A DNA stretch of 64,000 nucleotides from an uncultured Anaerolineales bacterium (GTDB lineage Bacteria > Chloroflexota > Anaerolineae > Anaerolineales > UBA6663): NCBI GenBank assembly GCA_937952305.1, contig CALFZO010000109.1, positions 1-64,000 on the forward strand. The letters run 5' to 3'. A program made the translations under genes and the position numbers. Below the pieces are notes generated by a model. That model was given only the letters and a program-made list of their open reading frames with translations, was not told the DNA's origin and ran no database searches. Below are positions 51,460 to 60,200 of the stretch, piece after piece (the stretch's first letter is position 1; the number at the start of each line of letters is the position of its first letter).

Positions 51460-51502
51460 CGGCGTCCGCCTCGGCGGGGCGTCCAATTGCAGGAGGTGTC
51501 CT

Positions 51503-53233
51503 TTGGCAGATCGTGTTCGTCCCTCGCGGCGCCAGGCGCTGAAGCTGGCGTTGACGGCGGCCGGGGCCGGGACAGCCGTCCTGGCCGGCGGCGGTTGGCC
51601 GGCTCCTGCGCCGGCTGTCTGGGCGGAAACGCCCGGCGCTGCGCCGGCCGCCGTCCCGCTGCCGCCGCTGGGCGTGATCGCGCTCAACCGCCTGGCCTTC
51701 GGGCCGCGGCCGGGCCACCTGGACTACGCCACGTTCGACGGGATGGCCGGCGCCACGCCGGCGGAAAAGCTGGCCAGCTTTGTGGATTGGCAGCTCAACC
51801 TGACCGCCGAGGGCTCCGAGTGCACGACACGCCTGGCGAACGCCGGCCTGGCCACGCTCAACCTGTCCTTGACGCAGCTCTGGTCCACCTACGGCGCCGA
51901 CGGGGCCGACCGCGTGCGGCCGGTGCGCGATGTCCGCGCCGCCACCCTGATCCGCGCCCTGTACAGCCAGCGCCAGCTGTATGAGCTGGCCGTCGACTTC
52001 TGGCACAACCACTTCAACATCTACGCCTGGGACTACGGCTACGCCAGCCTGACCTGGGCGCATTGGGACCGGACCGTGATCCGCGCCCATGCTCTGGGCA
52101 ACTTCCGCCAGATGCTGGGCGCCGTGGCCGCCCACCCGGCCATGCTGTTCTACCTGGATAACTACCTCAACCAGGTGGCCGGCTTCAACGAGAACTGGGC
52201 GCGCGAGCTGTGTGAGCTGCACACGCTGGGCGCCGAGAATTACCTGGGCGTGCGCGACCCGATGACGGTGCCCACGCTCAGCTTTCCGGGCGGCGGCAAC
52301 TTCCCGGCCGGCACCGCCGTCGCCGAGGGCTACGTCGACAACGACGTCTACGAGATCGCGCGCGCCTTCACCGGCTGGCGCGTGGAGGACGGCTGGTGGC
52401 CGGTGGCCGCCGATACCGGCAACTTCCTGTACTACGCCGATTGGCACGACAAGGCCAACAAGTTCGTGCTCGGCCGCTACTTCCCGAACTCGCAGGCCAA
52501 CGACCCCCAGCGCGACGGCAACGACGCGCTCGACCTGCTGGCCTACCATCCCGGCACCGCGCGCCATGTCTGCCGCAAATTGTGCCGGCGTTTCGTCGGC
52601 GATGACCCGTCCGACGCCCTGGTGAACGCCGCCGCCGACGTCTTCATCGCCGAGCGTTTTCAGGCCGACCAGCTGCGGCGCGTCCTGCGCTTCATCTTGC
52701 TCTCGGATGACTTTCAATCGACCTTCGGCGAGAAGATCAAGCGCCCGTTTGAGGCCGCCGTGGGCGCCTTGCGCGCCGTCAACGCCGACGTCCGGCCGGA
52801 GTTGGACGGCTTCTACTGGCACTTCGACGAGATCGGCCAGCCGCTCTTCGAGTGGCGCCCGCCCAACGGTTACCCGGATACGCGCGCGGCCTGGCTCAGC
52901 TCTGTGTCGCTGCTCAAGCGCTGGCAGTTTGTCAACTCGGCCATCGAAGGCTGGATCGATCACTGGGAGGCCGGCGTCTCCACCGAGCTGGTCGCCATCG
53001 ATGTCGTCGCCCAATCAGCCGGCGGCGGCAACACCGCCAACCAACTGGTCGATTTCTGGATCAGCCGCGTGCTCGGGCGGCCCATGGCCAACAGCCAGGA
53101 TCGCGACCGGATCGTGCAGTTCCTGCGCGGGCCGTACAGCGCCAACGCCGGCCTCTCGACCGACCACCAGGCCGAGTACTTGCCGCGCGCGGTGGCCCTG
53201 CTGTTGATGGCGCCGGATTGCCAGTGGCGCTGA
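51503..53233 (+). CDS. DUF1800 protein, second copy (TAT-exported)
   Basis: 576 residues, a paralogue of the first DUF1800 protein: same motifs (FWHNHFNIYAWDYG, NENWARELCELHTLGAENYLGV, DNDVYEIARAFTGWRV, AYHPGTARHVCRKLCRRFV) and the same TAT type (SRRQALKLALTAAG). TTG start supported by AGGAGG. Shorter insertions distinguish it from copy one (for example no serine-rich stretch before the FGRRS segment). The pair order is kept, so this is a duplicated module, not a single gene. Confidence 0.9.
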   Translation: MADRVRPSRRQALKLALTAAGAGTAVLAGGGWPAPAPAVWAETPGAAPAAVPLPPLGVIALNRLAFGPRPGHLDYATFDGMAGATPAEKLASFVDWQLNLTAEGSECTTRLANAGLATLNLSLTQLWSTYGADGADRVRPVRDVRAATLIRALYSQRQLYELAVDFWHNHFNIYAWDYGYASLTWAHWDRTVIRAHALGNFRQMLGAVAAHPAMLFYLDNYLNQVAGFNENWARELCELHTLGAENYLGVRDPMTVPTLSFPGGGNFPAGTAVAEGYVDNDVYEIARAFTGWRVEDGWWPVAADTGNFLYYADWHDKANKFVLGRYFPNSQANDPQRDGNDALDLLAYHPGTARHVCRKLCRRFVGDDPSDALVNAAADVFIAERFQADQLRRVLRFILLSDDFQSTFGEKIKRPFEAAVGALRAVNADVRPELDGFYWHFDEIGQPLFEWRPPNGYPDTRAAWLSSVSLLKRWQFVNSAIEGWIDHWEAGVSTELVAIDVVAQSAGGGNTANQLVDFWISRVLGRPMANSQDRDRIVQFLRGPYSANAGLSTDHQAEYLPRAVALLLMAPDCQWR

Positions 53234-53276
53234 CCCGCTGCCGCGGGTCAGGCCGTCATTCACGAAAGGCTTGGGT

Positions 53277-54644
53277 ATGCCTGTCTCTCTCAGCCGCCGC
53301 CAGTTTCTGCGAGGCTGCTCGGCCGCCATTGCGGCGTTGGCCGGCGCCCGCCTGACCCGGCTGGCCTTTGGTGCCACCAACGCGCCCAACCGCGAGATCC
53401 TGGTCGTCGTCTTCCTGCGCGGCGGCTGGGACGCCCTCAACGTCCTGCCGCCCATCGCGGGCGCGGATCGGGCCTTGTACGAACAGGCGCGGCCCAACCT
53501 GCGCGTGGCCGCCGGCGGCGCGGGCGGGGCCCTCAGCCTGAACGGCCAACTCGGCTTTCACCCGGCGTTGGCGCCGCTGCTGCCGTTCTACCAGTCCCAG
53601 AAGCTGGCCGTGGTCCAGGCGGTGGGGCTGACCGCGGACACGCGCAGCCATTTCGACGCCATGCAGTTCATGGAATTGGGGACGCCGGGCGTCAAGACGA
53701 CGACCTCCGGCTGGCTGACCCGCCACCTGCAGACGGCCGCCAACCTGCCTCCGGACGTGCTTTTCCCGGCGCTGTCGGCCGGCGGCAGCACGGCCCTGTC
53801 GCTCCTGGGCACCTCGGACGCCGTCGCCATGTCTGATCCCGGCGGCTTCCGGCTGGACGGCTACTGGGGCCTGATCGACGAGCAGCGCGCGGCCCTGCGC
53901 GATCTGTACGCGACCACTGACCCCGCGGATTGGCTGCGCCTGGCCGGCACCGAGACGCTGGACACCATCGACCTCGTCGAGCAGTCGGCCAATGGCAACT
54001 ATGTGCCCGCCAACGGCGCGCAGTATCCGGGCGGCTCCTTCGGCGACAACCTGCGCGCGGTCGCCCAGCTGATCAAGATGGAGGTCGGCCTGCAAGTGGC
54101 CACCGTGGACCTCGGCGGCTGGGACACGCACGAGTACCAGGGCGACAGCGGCGAAGGCTACCTGGCCGAGCGCCTGCAGGAGCTGGCGTTGGGCCTGGCC
54201 GCGCTCTACACGGACCTGGACGGCGGCTGCGGCGCGACCTTCGCCCAGCGCACGACCATCCTGGTGATGAGCGAGTTCGGCCGCCGCCTGCGCGAGAACG
54301 CCAACCACGGCACCGACCACGGCCACGGCAGCGCCATGCTGGCGCTGGGCGGCAGCGTGCGCGGCGGCCAGGTCTACGGGACCTGGCCCGGCCTCGCCAC
54401 CGGCCAGCTGTACGACGGCTATGACCTGGCCGTCACCACCGACTACCGGCGCGTGTTAAGCGAAGTCCTGGTGCGCCGTCTCGGCCAGCCGCTGACGAAC
54501 CTGGGCACGATCTTTCCGGGCTATGCCGGTTACACGCCGCTGGGCGTCTTCAACGACGCCTACGCGCCGGTGCCGCCGCCCGCTGGTCCGCACAGCGTCT
54601 TCCTGCCGTCTGTTAGCCGTAACGCCGGGCAGACTTGCCCGTAA
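53277..54644 (+). CDS. DUF1501 protein, second copy (TAT-exported)
   Basis: 455 residues, a paralogue of the first DUF1501 protein: SRRQFLRGCSAAIAALAGA signal, FLRGGWDALNV, SHFDAMQFMELGTP, LGGWDTHEYQG, MSEFGRRLRENA and GTDHGHGSAM are all kept, as is the C-terminal tail FLPSVSRNAGQTCP. ATG at 53277 is preferred over an in-frame TTG 6 bases earlier. A strong terminator ends this operon. Role unknown; likely extracytoplasmic. Confidence 0.9.
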   Translation: MPVSLSRRQFLRGCSAAIAALAGARLTRLAFGATNAPNREILVVVFLRGGWDALNVLPPIAGADRALYEQARPNLRVAAGGAGGALSLNGQLGFHPALAPLLPFYQSQKLAVVQAVGLTADTRSHFDAMQFMELGTPGVKTTTSGWLTRHLQTAANLPPDVLFPALSAGGSTALSLLGTSDAVAMSDPGGFRLDGYWGLIDEQRAALRDLYATTDPADWLRLAGTETLDTIDLVEQSANGNYVPANGAQYPGGSFGDNLRAVAQLIKMEVGLQVATVDLGGWDTHEYQGDSGEGYLAERLQELALGLAALYTDLDGGCGATFAQRTTILVMSEFGRRLRENANHGTDHGHGSAMLALGGSVRGGQVYGTWPGLATGQLYDGYDLAVTTDYRRVLSEVLVRRLGQPLTNLGTIFPGYAGYTPLGVFNDAYAPVPPPAGPHSVFLPSVSRNAGQTCP

Positions 54645-54671
54645 TCCCCTCTCCCCCCTCCCCCCTGGCAG

Positions 54672-54713
54672 GCCCCTCTCCGTGCCGACCCTCACGGAGA
54701 GGGGCGAATTTTT
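54672..54713 (+). terminator. Intrinsic terminator of the DUF1800/DUF1501 operon
   Basis: Perfect 13-bp stem (54672-54684 with 54693-54705), 8-base loop, GAATTTTT. Confidence 0.93.
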
Positions 54714-54727
54714 CGACGACGCCCGTA

Positions 54728-54736
54728 TGGTAAAAT
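54728..54736 (+). promoter_or_regulatory. Extended -10 promoter of miaB
   Basis: TGGTAAAAT (TGn plus TAAAAT at 54731-54736), with the GTG start only 7 bases further on and no ribosome site, so the mRNA is probably leaderless. Confidence 0.6.
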
Positions 54737-54743
54737 CCGCCGC

Positions 54744-56123
54744 GTGAAGTACCACATTTGGACCGAAGGTTGCCAGATGAACGTGGCCGACTCCCAGCGC
54801 GTCAGCAGCGCGTTGGAGCAGTTGGGCTACGTTTATGAGCCCGAAATTGAGGCCGCCGACGTCGTCGTGCTCAACACCTGCGTCGTGCGGCAGAGCGCCG
54901 AGGACAAGGCCTATGGGCGGCTCACCTCGCTGCAGCCGCTCAAGCGGCGCCGCCCGGACATGGTCATCAACGTCATGGGCTGCATGGTGGGCGTGCGCGG
55001 GGCCGAGAAGCTCAAAGAAGCGCTGCCGTACGTGGACGTCTTCTCGCCGCCGTCCGAGCCCGCGCCGCTGGTGCGCCTGCTGCTGGAGCGCGACGGCCGC
55101 GACCTGGCCGAGGCCGAGTTGCTGCGCCGGTTCGCGTTCCAGGATGAGGCTACTACCGTCCTCAACACCGCCGGCGGCGGCTTCCAGCTGCCCCGCCACG
55201 AGCGCGGCCAGCTGATCTCGGCGCATGTGCCCGTCGTCTACGGCTGCTCGCACGCCTGCACCTTCTGCATCATCCCGTTCCGCCGCGGCGTCGAGCGTTC
55301 GCGCCCGGTCGGCGAGATTGTGGCCGAGGTGCGCGCCCTGGCCGAGCAGGGCGTCAAGGAAGTCACGCTGTTGGGCCAGATCGTCGACCGCTACGGCCGG
55401 GATATCGCCGACGGCCCAGACCTAGCCCGGCTGTTGCGCGTCGTCCACGCCGTCGACGGGATCGAGCGCATCCGCTTCCTGACCTCGCACCCCAACTGGA
55501 TGACCGATGACCTGCTGCGGACCGTGGCCGAACTGCCCAAAGTCTGCGAACACATCGAAGTCCCGGTGCAGGCCGGCGACGACGAAGTGCTGGCGACCAT
55601 GAAGCGCGGCTACACCCAGGCCGACTACCGCCGGCTGGTGGACCGCATCCGCACGCTCATCCCGCAGGTCTCCATCGCCACCGACATCATCGTCGGCTTC
55701 CCGGGTGAGACCGCCGACCAATTTGAGCAGACCCACCGCCTGCTGGCCGACCTCAAGCTAGACGTCGCCCACCTGGCCCGCTACTCCACGCGGCCGGGGA
55801 CGGTGGCGTCGCGGCGCCTGACCGACGACGTGCCGGAAGACGAGAAGCAGCGGCGTTTCCGCCAACTGGAGGACCTCCAGGCCCAGGTGTCCACCGAGAT
55901 CAACGCCCGCTACCGCGGGCAGACCGTGGACGTGCTGGTGGAGGCGGATCACAAGAGCAAGTGGAAAGGCCGCACCCGCACCAACAAGCTGGTCTTCTTC
56001 GCGGACCCGGCCGATTGGCGCGGCCGGGTGGCGCGCGTGGCCATCACCCACACCAGCGCCTGGAGCCTGCAGGGTGAGCTGGCCTCGGATCGTGTGCTGC
56101 TCCCCCTGGCCGCTGAAGCCTGA
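54744..56123 (+). CDS. miaB: tRNA methylthiotransferase MiaB
   Basis: 459 residues. N-terminal UPF0004 domain with three Cys (10, 46, 80) for the auxiliary [4Fe-4S] cluster (TEGCQMN, LNTCVVR, MGCMVG); radical-SAM motif CSHACTFC (Cys168, 172, 175); C-terminal TRAM domain. It adds the methylthio group of ms2i6A37 in tRNAs reading U-starting codons. GTG start, leaderless promoter. The paralogues RimO and MtaB are possible alternatives, but GCQMN at the start favours MiaB. Confidence 0.9.
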   Translation: MKYHIWTEGCQMNVADSQRVSSALEQLGYVYEPEIEAADVVVLNTCVVRQSAEDKAYGRLTSLQPLKRRRPDMVINVMGCMVGVRGAEKLKEALPYVDVFSPPSEPAPLVRLLLERDGRDLAEAELLRRFAFQDEATTVLNTAGGGFQLPRHERGQLISAHVPVVYGCSHACTFCIIPFRRGVERSRPVGEIVAEVRALAEQGVKEVTLLGQIVDRYGRDIADGPDLARLLRVVHAVDGIERIRFLTSHPNWMTDDLLRTVAELPKVCEHIEVPVQAGDDEVLATMKRGYTQADYRRLVDRIRTLIPQVSIATDIIVGFPGETADQFEQTHRLLADLKLDVAHLARYSTRPGTVASRRLTDDVPEDEKQRRFRQLEDLQAQVSTEINARYRGQTVDVLVEADHKSKWKGRTRTNKLVFFADPADWRGRVARVAITHTSAWSLQGELASDRVLLPLAAEA

Positions 56124-56236
56124 CGACCCCATCCGGGACCAAGCCGGTCCGGATTGGCGCTTGCCGGCTGGCGCCGCCCAACGCACTCCCACCAATTTCC
56201 TAGCCACAAACGATTCCCGGCGCTTGGTTAGTGGAC

Positions 56237-56242
56237 TACAAT
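56237..56242 (+). promoter_or_regulatory. -10 box of the receiver-domain gene
   Basis: TACAAT ending 6 bases before the ATG at 56249; no ribosome site and no clear -35. A leaderless arrangement. Confidence 0.45.
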
Positions 56243-56248
56243 GCGCGC

Positions 56249-57172
56249 ATGCGCACGGTCCTGGTGGCCGATCCCAATGCGACCTTTGCCACAGTCGTCT
56301 CCGATGCTCTCCAGCGCCTCGGCGGCTTCGACGTCATTCTGGCGTCCACGGGCCCGGAGGCCCTGGAGAAGGCCACCGCCGCGCACCCGAATATCGCCGT
56401 CATCGACGGGGCGCTGCCGGACTGCCGCCTGCCTGACCTGCTGGCCCAGTTACGCCAGCACAACCCCAGCCTGCCGATCGTGCTGATGCCGGTCAGCCCG
56501 GCCGATATTCCCGCCGAGATTCCAATCCAAGGTGCGCTGACCAAGCCCTTCTTCCTGCCGGACCTGCCCGCGCTGATCGCTCAACTGCTGGGCGTGGAGG
56601 CCAACCCGCCGGCCCGGCCCGGCACGCGCCCGCTCGCCCGACCAGGCACCAAGCCGATCTCCAAGCCGCGCAATGCCCGTCTGGCCGTCACTGGCCCGCT
56701 CTCTACCACGGCGCCCCTGCGCGCGCGGCTGAGCGCCACCGGGATGCTGCCGCCGGCCCCGCCGCCGCCTCTGACTCTCTCGGACGAACTGCGCCGGCAG
56801 GTGGAAGCCCAGATTGAGGCCGTCAGCCGCGCCCTGCGTGACGAGCCGGTCTTCCTGGCTCAGGCCGACAAAGTGCTCGTGATCGTTCCGCGCCTGAGCG
56901 CTTCGGCCACTCAGTCCCTGGTGCAGGTGGCCTCGCGCGCGTGGGACTTTCAGGCCGCCGCGCCGGAGGTCATCCGCTTCGAGGGCGACACCGAAATCAA
57001 CCGCTACATGCTCTACTCCGTGCGGGTGCGCGACAACCTGACGCTCTCGGTGGCGCTGCGCATGCGCATCCCGCTGATCATCGTCCGCCGTGTCGCGCGC
57101 GACACCGCCACGCGCCTCCTCTCCACGCTGCAGGCCGGCGGCAACAACGCCGGCGCCAGCCGCTCCGTCTGA
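56249..57172 (+). CDS. Receiver domain with roadblock-like C-terminal domain
   Basis: 307 residues. Residues 1-115 look like a receiver domain: phospho-acceptor candidate Asp in IAVIDGALPD and Lys in LTKPFF, but the acidic pair is reduced to one Asp (VLVADPN), so phosphorylation is uncertain. A Pro/Arg-rich linker (PPARPGTRPLARPG) follows, then a C-terminal domain with an alternating helix/strand pattern reminiscent of roadblock/LC7 domains (inference). ATG at 56249 is chosen over an upstream GTG because the promoter covers the latter. No partner kinase is adjacent. Confidence 0.7.
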   Translation: MRTVLVADPNATFATVVSDALQRLGGFDVILASTGPEALEKATAAHPNIAVIDGALPDCRLPDLLAQLRQHNPSLPIVLMPVSPADIPAEIPIQGALTKPFFLPDLPALIAQLLGVEANPPARPGTRPLARPGTKPISKPRNARLAVTGPLSTTAPLRARLSATGMLPPAPPPPLTLSDELRRQVEAQIEAVSRALRDEPVFLAQADKVLVIVPRLSASATQSLVQVASRAWDFQAAAPEVIRFEGDTEINRYMLYSVRVRDNLTLSVALRMRIPLIIVRRVARDTATRLLSTLQAGGNNAGASRSV

Positions 57173-57228
57173 AACCCGCCCGGCCGGCGCCCTGCGCGGC
57201 GGCCGCCGCGCAGGAGACCTGGCCGCAG

Positions 57229-57257
57229 TTGCGGCAGGCCCCGGAATGCGCTATATA
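57229..57257 (+). promoter_or_regulatory. polA promoter
   Basis: TTGCGG (57229-57234), 17-base spacer, TATATA (57252-57257), 47 bases before the start. Confidence 0.6.
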
Positions 57258-57304
57258 CGGAGCACTGCCGCAGGCCCTGCGTTCCGGCCTCGGCGACTGG
57301 CCCT

Positions 57305-60139
57305 ATGCCCAAACGTAAAGCCCTCTACCTGATCGACGGCCACGCGCTGGCGTATCGCACCTACTTCGCCCTCACCGGCGCGGGCGGCGACCCGTCCCGC
57401 TGGATCACCAAGCGCGGCGAGCCCACCGCCGGGACCTACGGCTTCGTCTCCGTCTTGCTGCGGCTGCTGACCGACGACCAGCCGGATTACCTGGCCGTCA
57501 GTTTCGACGTCGGCCGCACCTTCCGCGACGATTTGTTTGCCGAGTACAAGGGCACGCGCGAGAAGATGCCGGACGAGCTCCACGTCCAGATCGAGCGCAT
57601 CAAGGAGATCATCGCCGCTTTCAACATTCCGCTGCTGATGGCCGAGGGCTTCGAGGCCGACGACGTCCTGGGCACGGTGGCGCGCCGCGCCGTCAAGGCC
57701 GGCGTGGCCGTCAAGATCATCACCGGCGACCGCGACCTGCTGCAGTTGGCCGACAAGCACATCACCATCAACCTGGCCGGCCAGAAGCTGTCCGAGGCCG
57801 TCGACTACGGCCCGGACGAGGTCAAGGAAAAGTACGGCCTGACCCCCAAGCAGTACATCGACTTCAAGGCCCTGGTCGGCGACACCAGCGACAACATTCC
57901 GGGCGTGTCCGGCGTGGGCGAGAAGACGGCCACCCAACTGCTGCAGGAGCACGGCTCGCTGGACGCCATCTACAAGCACCTGGACCAGGTGCCGGGCCGC
58001 TTCCGCCCCAAGCTGGAGGCCGGCCGCGAATCAGCCTACCTCTCCCAGCGCCTGGCCACCATCGTCACCGACGTAGACCTGGCCTTCGACCTGGAGGCCT
58101 GCCGCGTCGGCAGCGCCTATGATCGCGAGCGCGTCTTCGAGCTCTTCCGGCAGCTGGAATTCAACTCGCTGCTCAAACGGCTGCCGGGCGGCGAACCCGC
58201 CGAACCGGCCCCGGCCAGCGCCGCCTCAGCGCCGACGGGACCGGGCGCGCAGATGGGGCTTTTCCCGGCCGAGCCGATCCGGGCTCGCGAGGATGGCCCC
58301 ACGCGCCCGATCGTCGTGGACGACGAGGCCAGCCTGGACCAATTGGTGCAGGCCCTGAGCGCCGCGCCGGGCGTCGCCTTCGACGTCGAGACGGACAGCC
58401 TCGGCCCCATGCGGGCCGGCCTGGTCGGCCTCTCGCTGGCCATCCAGCCGGGCGAGGGCTACTACGTGCCGGTGGGCCACGCCGAGGGCCGCCAGTTGGC
58501 TCTGGAGCGGGTCCTGGAACGTCTGCGCGGCCCGCTCACCGACGCGCGCCTCCCCAAGTTCGGCCACAACATCAACTTCGACTACATCAGCCTGGCCCGC
58601 CACGGCCTGCGTGTGGCGCCGCTGGCCTTCGACACCATGCTGGCCGAGTGGCTGTGCGACCCCGCCTCGCACAGCCTGGGCCTGAAGAAGCTGGCCCTGG
58701 TGCGCCTGGGCGTCGAGATGACCGAGATCAGCGAGCTGATCGGCAGCGGCAAGAAGCAGATCACGATGGCGCAGGTGCCTGTCCCGGCCGCCGCCGCCTA
58801 CGCCGCCGCCGACGCCGACCTGACTCTGCGCCTGGTGCCGGGCCTGCGGGCCGAGCTGGAACAGAAGCAGCAGCTCGAGCTCTTCCACAACCTGGAGATG
58901 CCGCTGATCGCCGTCATCGCCGACATGGAGATGGCCGGCATCGCGCTGGACCTGGACCACCTGGCGGCTTTTTCGAAAGAACTGGAGCAGCAGCTGGCCG
59001 GGCTGGAAGCGCGCATCTACGAGCTGGTGGGCTACGCGTTCAACGTCAACTCCACCCAGCAGCTGGCCGAGGCCCTGTTCGAGCGGCTGCAGCTCAAGCC
59101 GCCGGACAAGTCGCGCAAGACCGCCGCCGGCAAATACTCCACGGCCGCCGACGTCCTGGAGGAGATGCGGGCCGCGCACGCCCACCCGGTCCTGGACGTC
59201 ATCCTCGAGCAGCGCGAGATCGCCAAACTCAAGTCCACCTACGTCGACGCCCTGCCGCTGGAAGTGAACCCGGCCACCGGGCGCGTGCACACCTCCTACA
59301 ACCAGGCCGGCGCCGTCACCGGGCGGCTGGCCTCGTCCGAGCCAAATCTACAAAACATCCCCATCCGCAGTGAGCTGGGGCGCCGCGTGCGCCGCGCCTT
59401 CATCGCCGGCCCCGGCCAGGTTCTGGTCTCGGCCGACTACTCGCAGATCGAGCTGCGCATCGCCGCGCACATGGCGCACGACGAGACGCTCTTGCGGGCC
59501 TTCCTGGAAGGCGAGGACATCCACACCGCCACGGCCGCGGCCGTGCTGGGCGTGGCGCCTGCGGCGGTCAGCAAGGAGCAGCGCCGCCAGGCCAAGGCCG
59601 TCAACTTCGGCCTGCTGTACGGCATGGGCGCTTTCGCGCTCTCGCGCCAGACCGGCCTGACCCTGGCCGAGGCCGAGAACTTCGTCAAGGGTTACTTCGA
59701 GCGCTTCCCGCGCATCAAGCAGTACCTGGACGAGACCAAACGCTTCGCGGCCGAGCACGGCTACGTGGCGACGCTGCTCGGTCGGCGCCGCTACTTCCCG
59801 GGCTTCGGGCAGGCGGCCGGCAGCCGCGAGGCCGCCATCGCCCGCGCGCGGGCTGAGCGCGAGGCCATCAACGCCCCCATCCAGGGCACGGCCGCCGACA
59901 TCGTCAAGCGCGCCATGCTGGCTTTGCCGGAGGCGCTGGCCGCGGCCGGCCTGTCGGCCCGGCTCCTGCTCCAGGTGCACGACGAACTGGTGCTGGAGTG
60001 CCCCAAGAAAGAAGTCAAGGCGGCGGCGCGCGTGCTGCGCGCCGTCATGGAAGGCGCCTTCCAGTTGGACGTGCCGCTGGGCGTGGACGTGCGCAGCGGC
60101 GCCAACTGGGATGACCTGACGCCCGTGCCCGACCGCTGA
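57305..60139 (+). CDS. polA: DNA polymerase I
   Basis: 944 residues with all three parts. 5'-3' exonuclease N-terminus (YLIDGHALAYR; ITGDRDLLQL; GDTSDNIPGVSGVGEKTA). 3'-5' proofreading domain with intact acidic residues: Asp360/Glu362 in FDVETDS, Asp in NINFDY and YAAADADLT. Polymerase domain with motif A DYSQIELR (Asp711), O helix KAVNFGLLYGMG with Phe at the dideoxy-selecting position, and motif C VHDELVLE (Asp893). It fills gaps in repair and replaces Okazaki primers. Length and motifs indicate full activity including proofreading. Confidence 0.97.
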   Translation: MPKRKALYLIDGHALAYRTYFALTGAGGDPSRWITKRGEPTAGTYGFVSVLLRLLTDDQPDYLAVSFDVGRTFRDDLFAEYKGTREKMPDELHVQIERIKEIIAAFNIPLLMAEGFEADDVLGTVARRAVKAGVAVKIITGDRDLLQLADKHITINLAGQKLSEAVDYGPDEVKEKYGLTPKQYIDFKALVGDTSDNIPGVSGVGEKTATQLLQEHGSLDAIYKHLDQVPGRFRPKLEAGRESAYLSQRLATIVTDVDLAFDLEACRVGSAYDRERVFELFRQLEFNSLLKRLPGGEPAEPAPASAASAPTGPGAQMGLFPAEPIRAREDGPTRPIVVDDEASLDQLVQALSAAPGVAFDVETDSLGPMRAGLVGLSLAIQPGEGYYVPVGHAEGRQLALERVLERLRGPLTDARLPKFGHNINFDYISLARHGLRVAPLAFDTMLAEWLCDPASHSLGLKKLALVRLGVEMTEISELIGSGKKQITMAQVPVPAAAAYAAADADLTLRLVPGLRAELEQKQQLELFHNLEMPLIAVIADMEMAGIALDLDHLAAFSKELEQQLAGLEARIYELVGYAFNVNSTQQLAEALFERLQLKPPDKSRKTAAGKYSTAADVLEEMRAAHAHPVLDVILEQREIAKLKSTYVDALPLEVNPATGRVHTSYNQAGAVTGRLASSEPNLQNIPIRSELGRRVRRAFIAGPGQVLVSADYSQIELRIAAHMAHDETLLRAFLEGEDIHTATAAAVLGVAPAAVSKEQRRQAKAVNFGLLYGMGAFALSRQTGLTLAEAENFVKGYFERFPRIKQYLDETKRFAAEHGYVATLLGRRRYFPGFGQAAGSREAAIARARAEREAINAPIQGTAADIVKRAMLALPEALAAAGLSARLLLQVHDELVLECPKKEVKAAARVLRAVMEGAFQLDVPLGVDVRSGANWDDLTPVPDR

Positions 60140-60180
60140 CGCCGAATCGGCCGCGTTGCGGCGCGGCTGTCGGCCATTTG

Positions 60181-60189
60181 TGCTATACT
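60181..60189 (+). promoter_or_regulatory. Extended -10 promoter of the TPR gene
   Basis: TGCTATACT (TGn plus TATACT at 60184-60189), start codon 11 bases further on, no ribosome site. Nearly leaderless. Confidence 0.6.
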
Positions 60190-60200
60190 CGCCGGCACTT

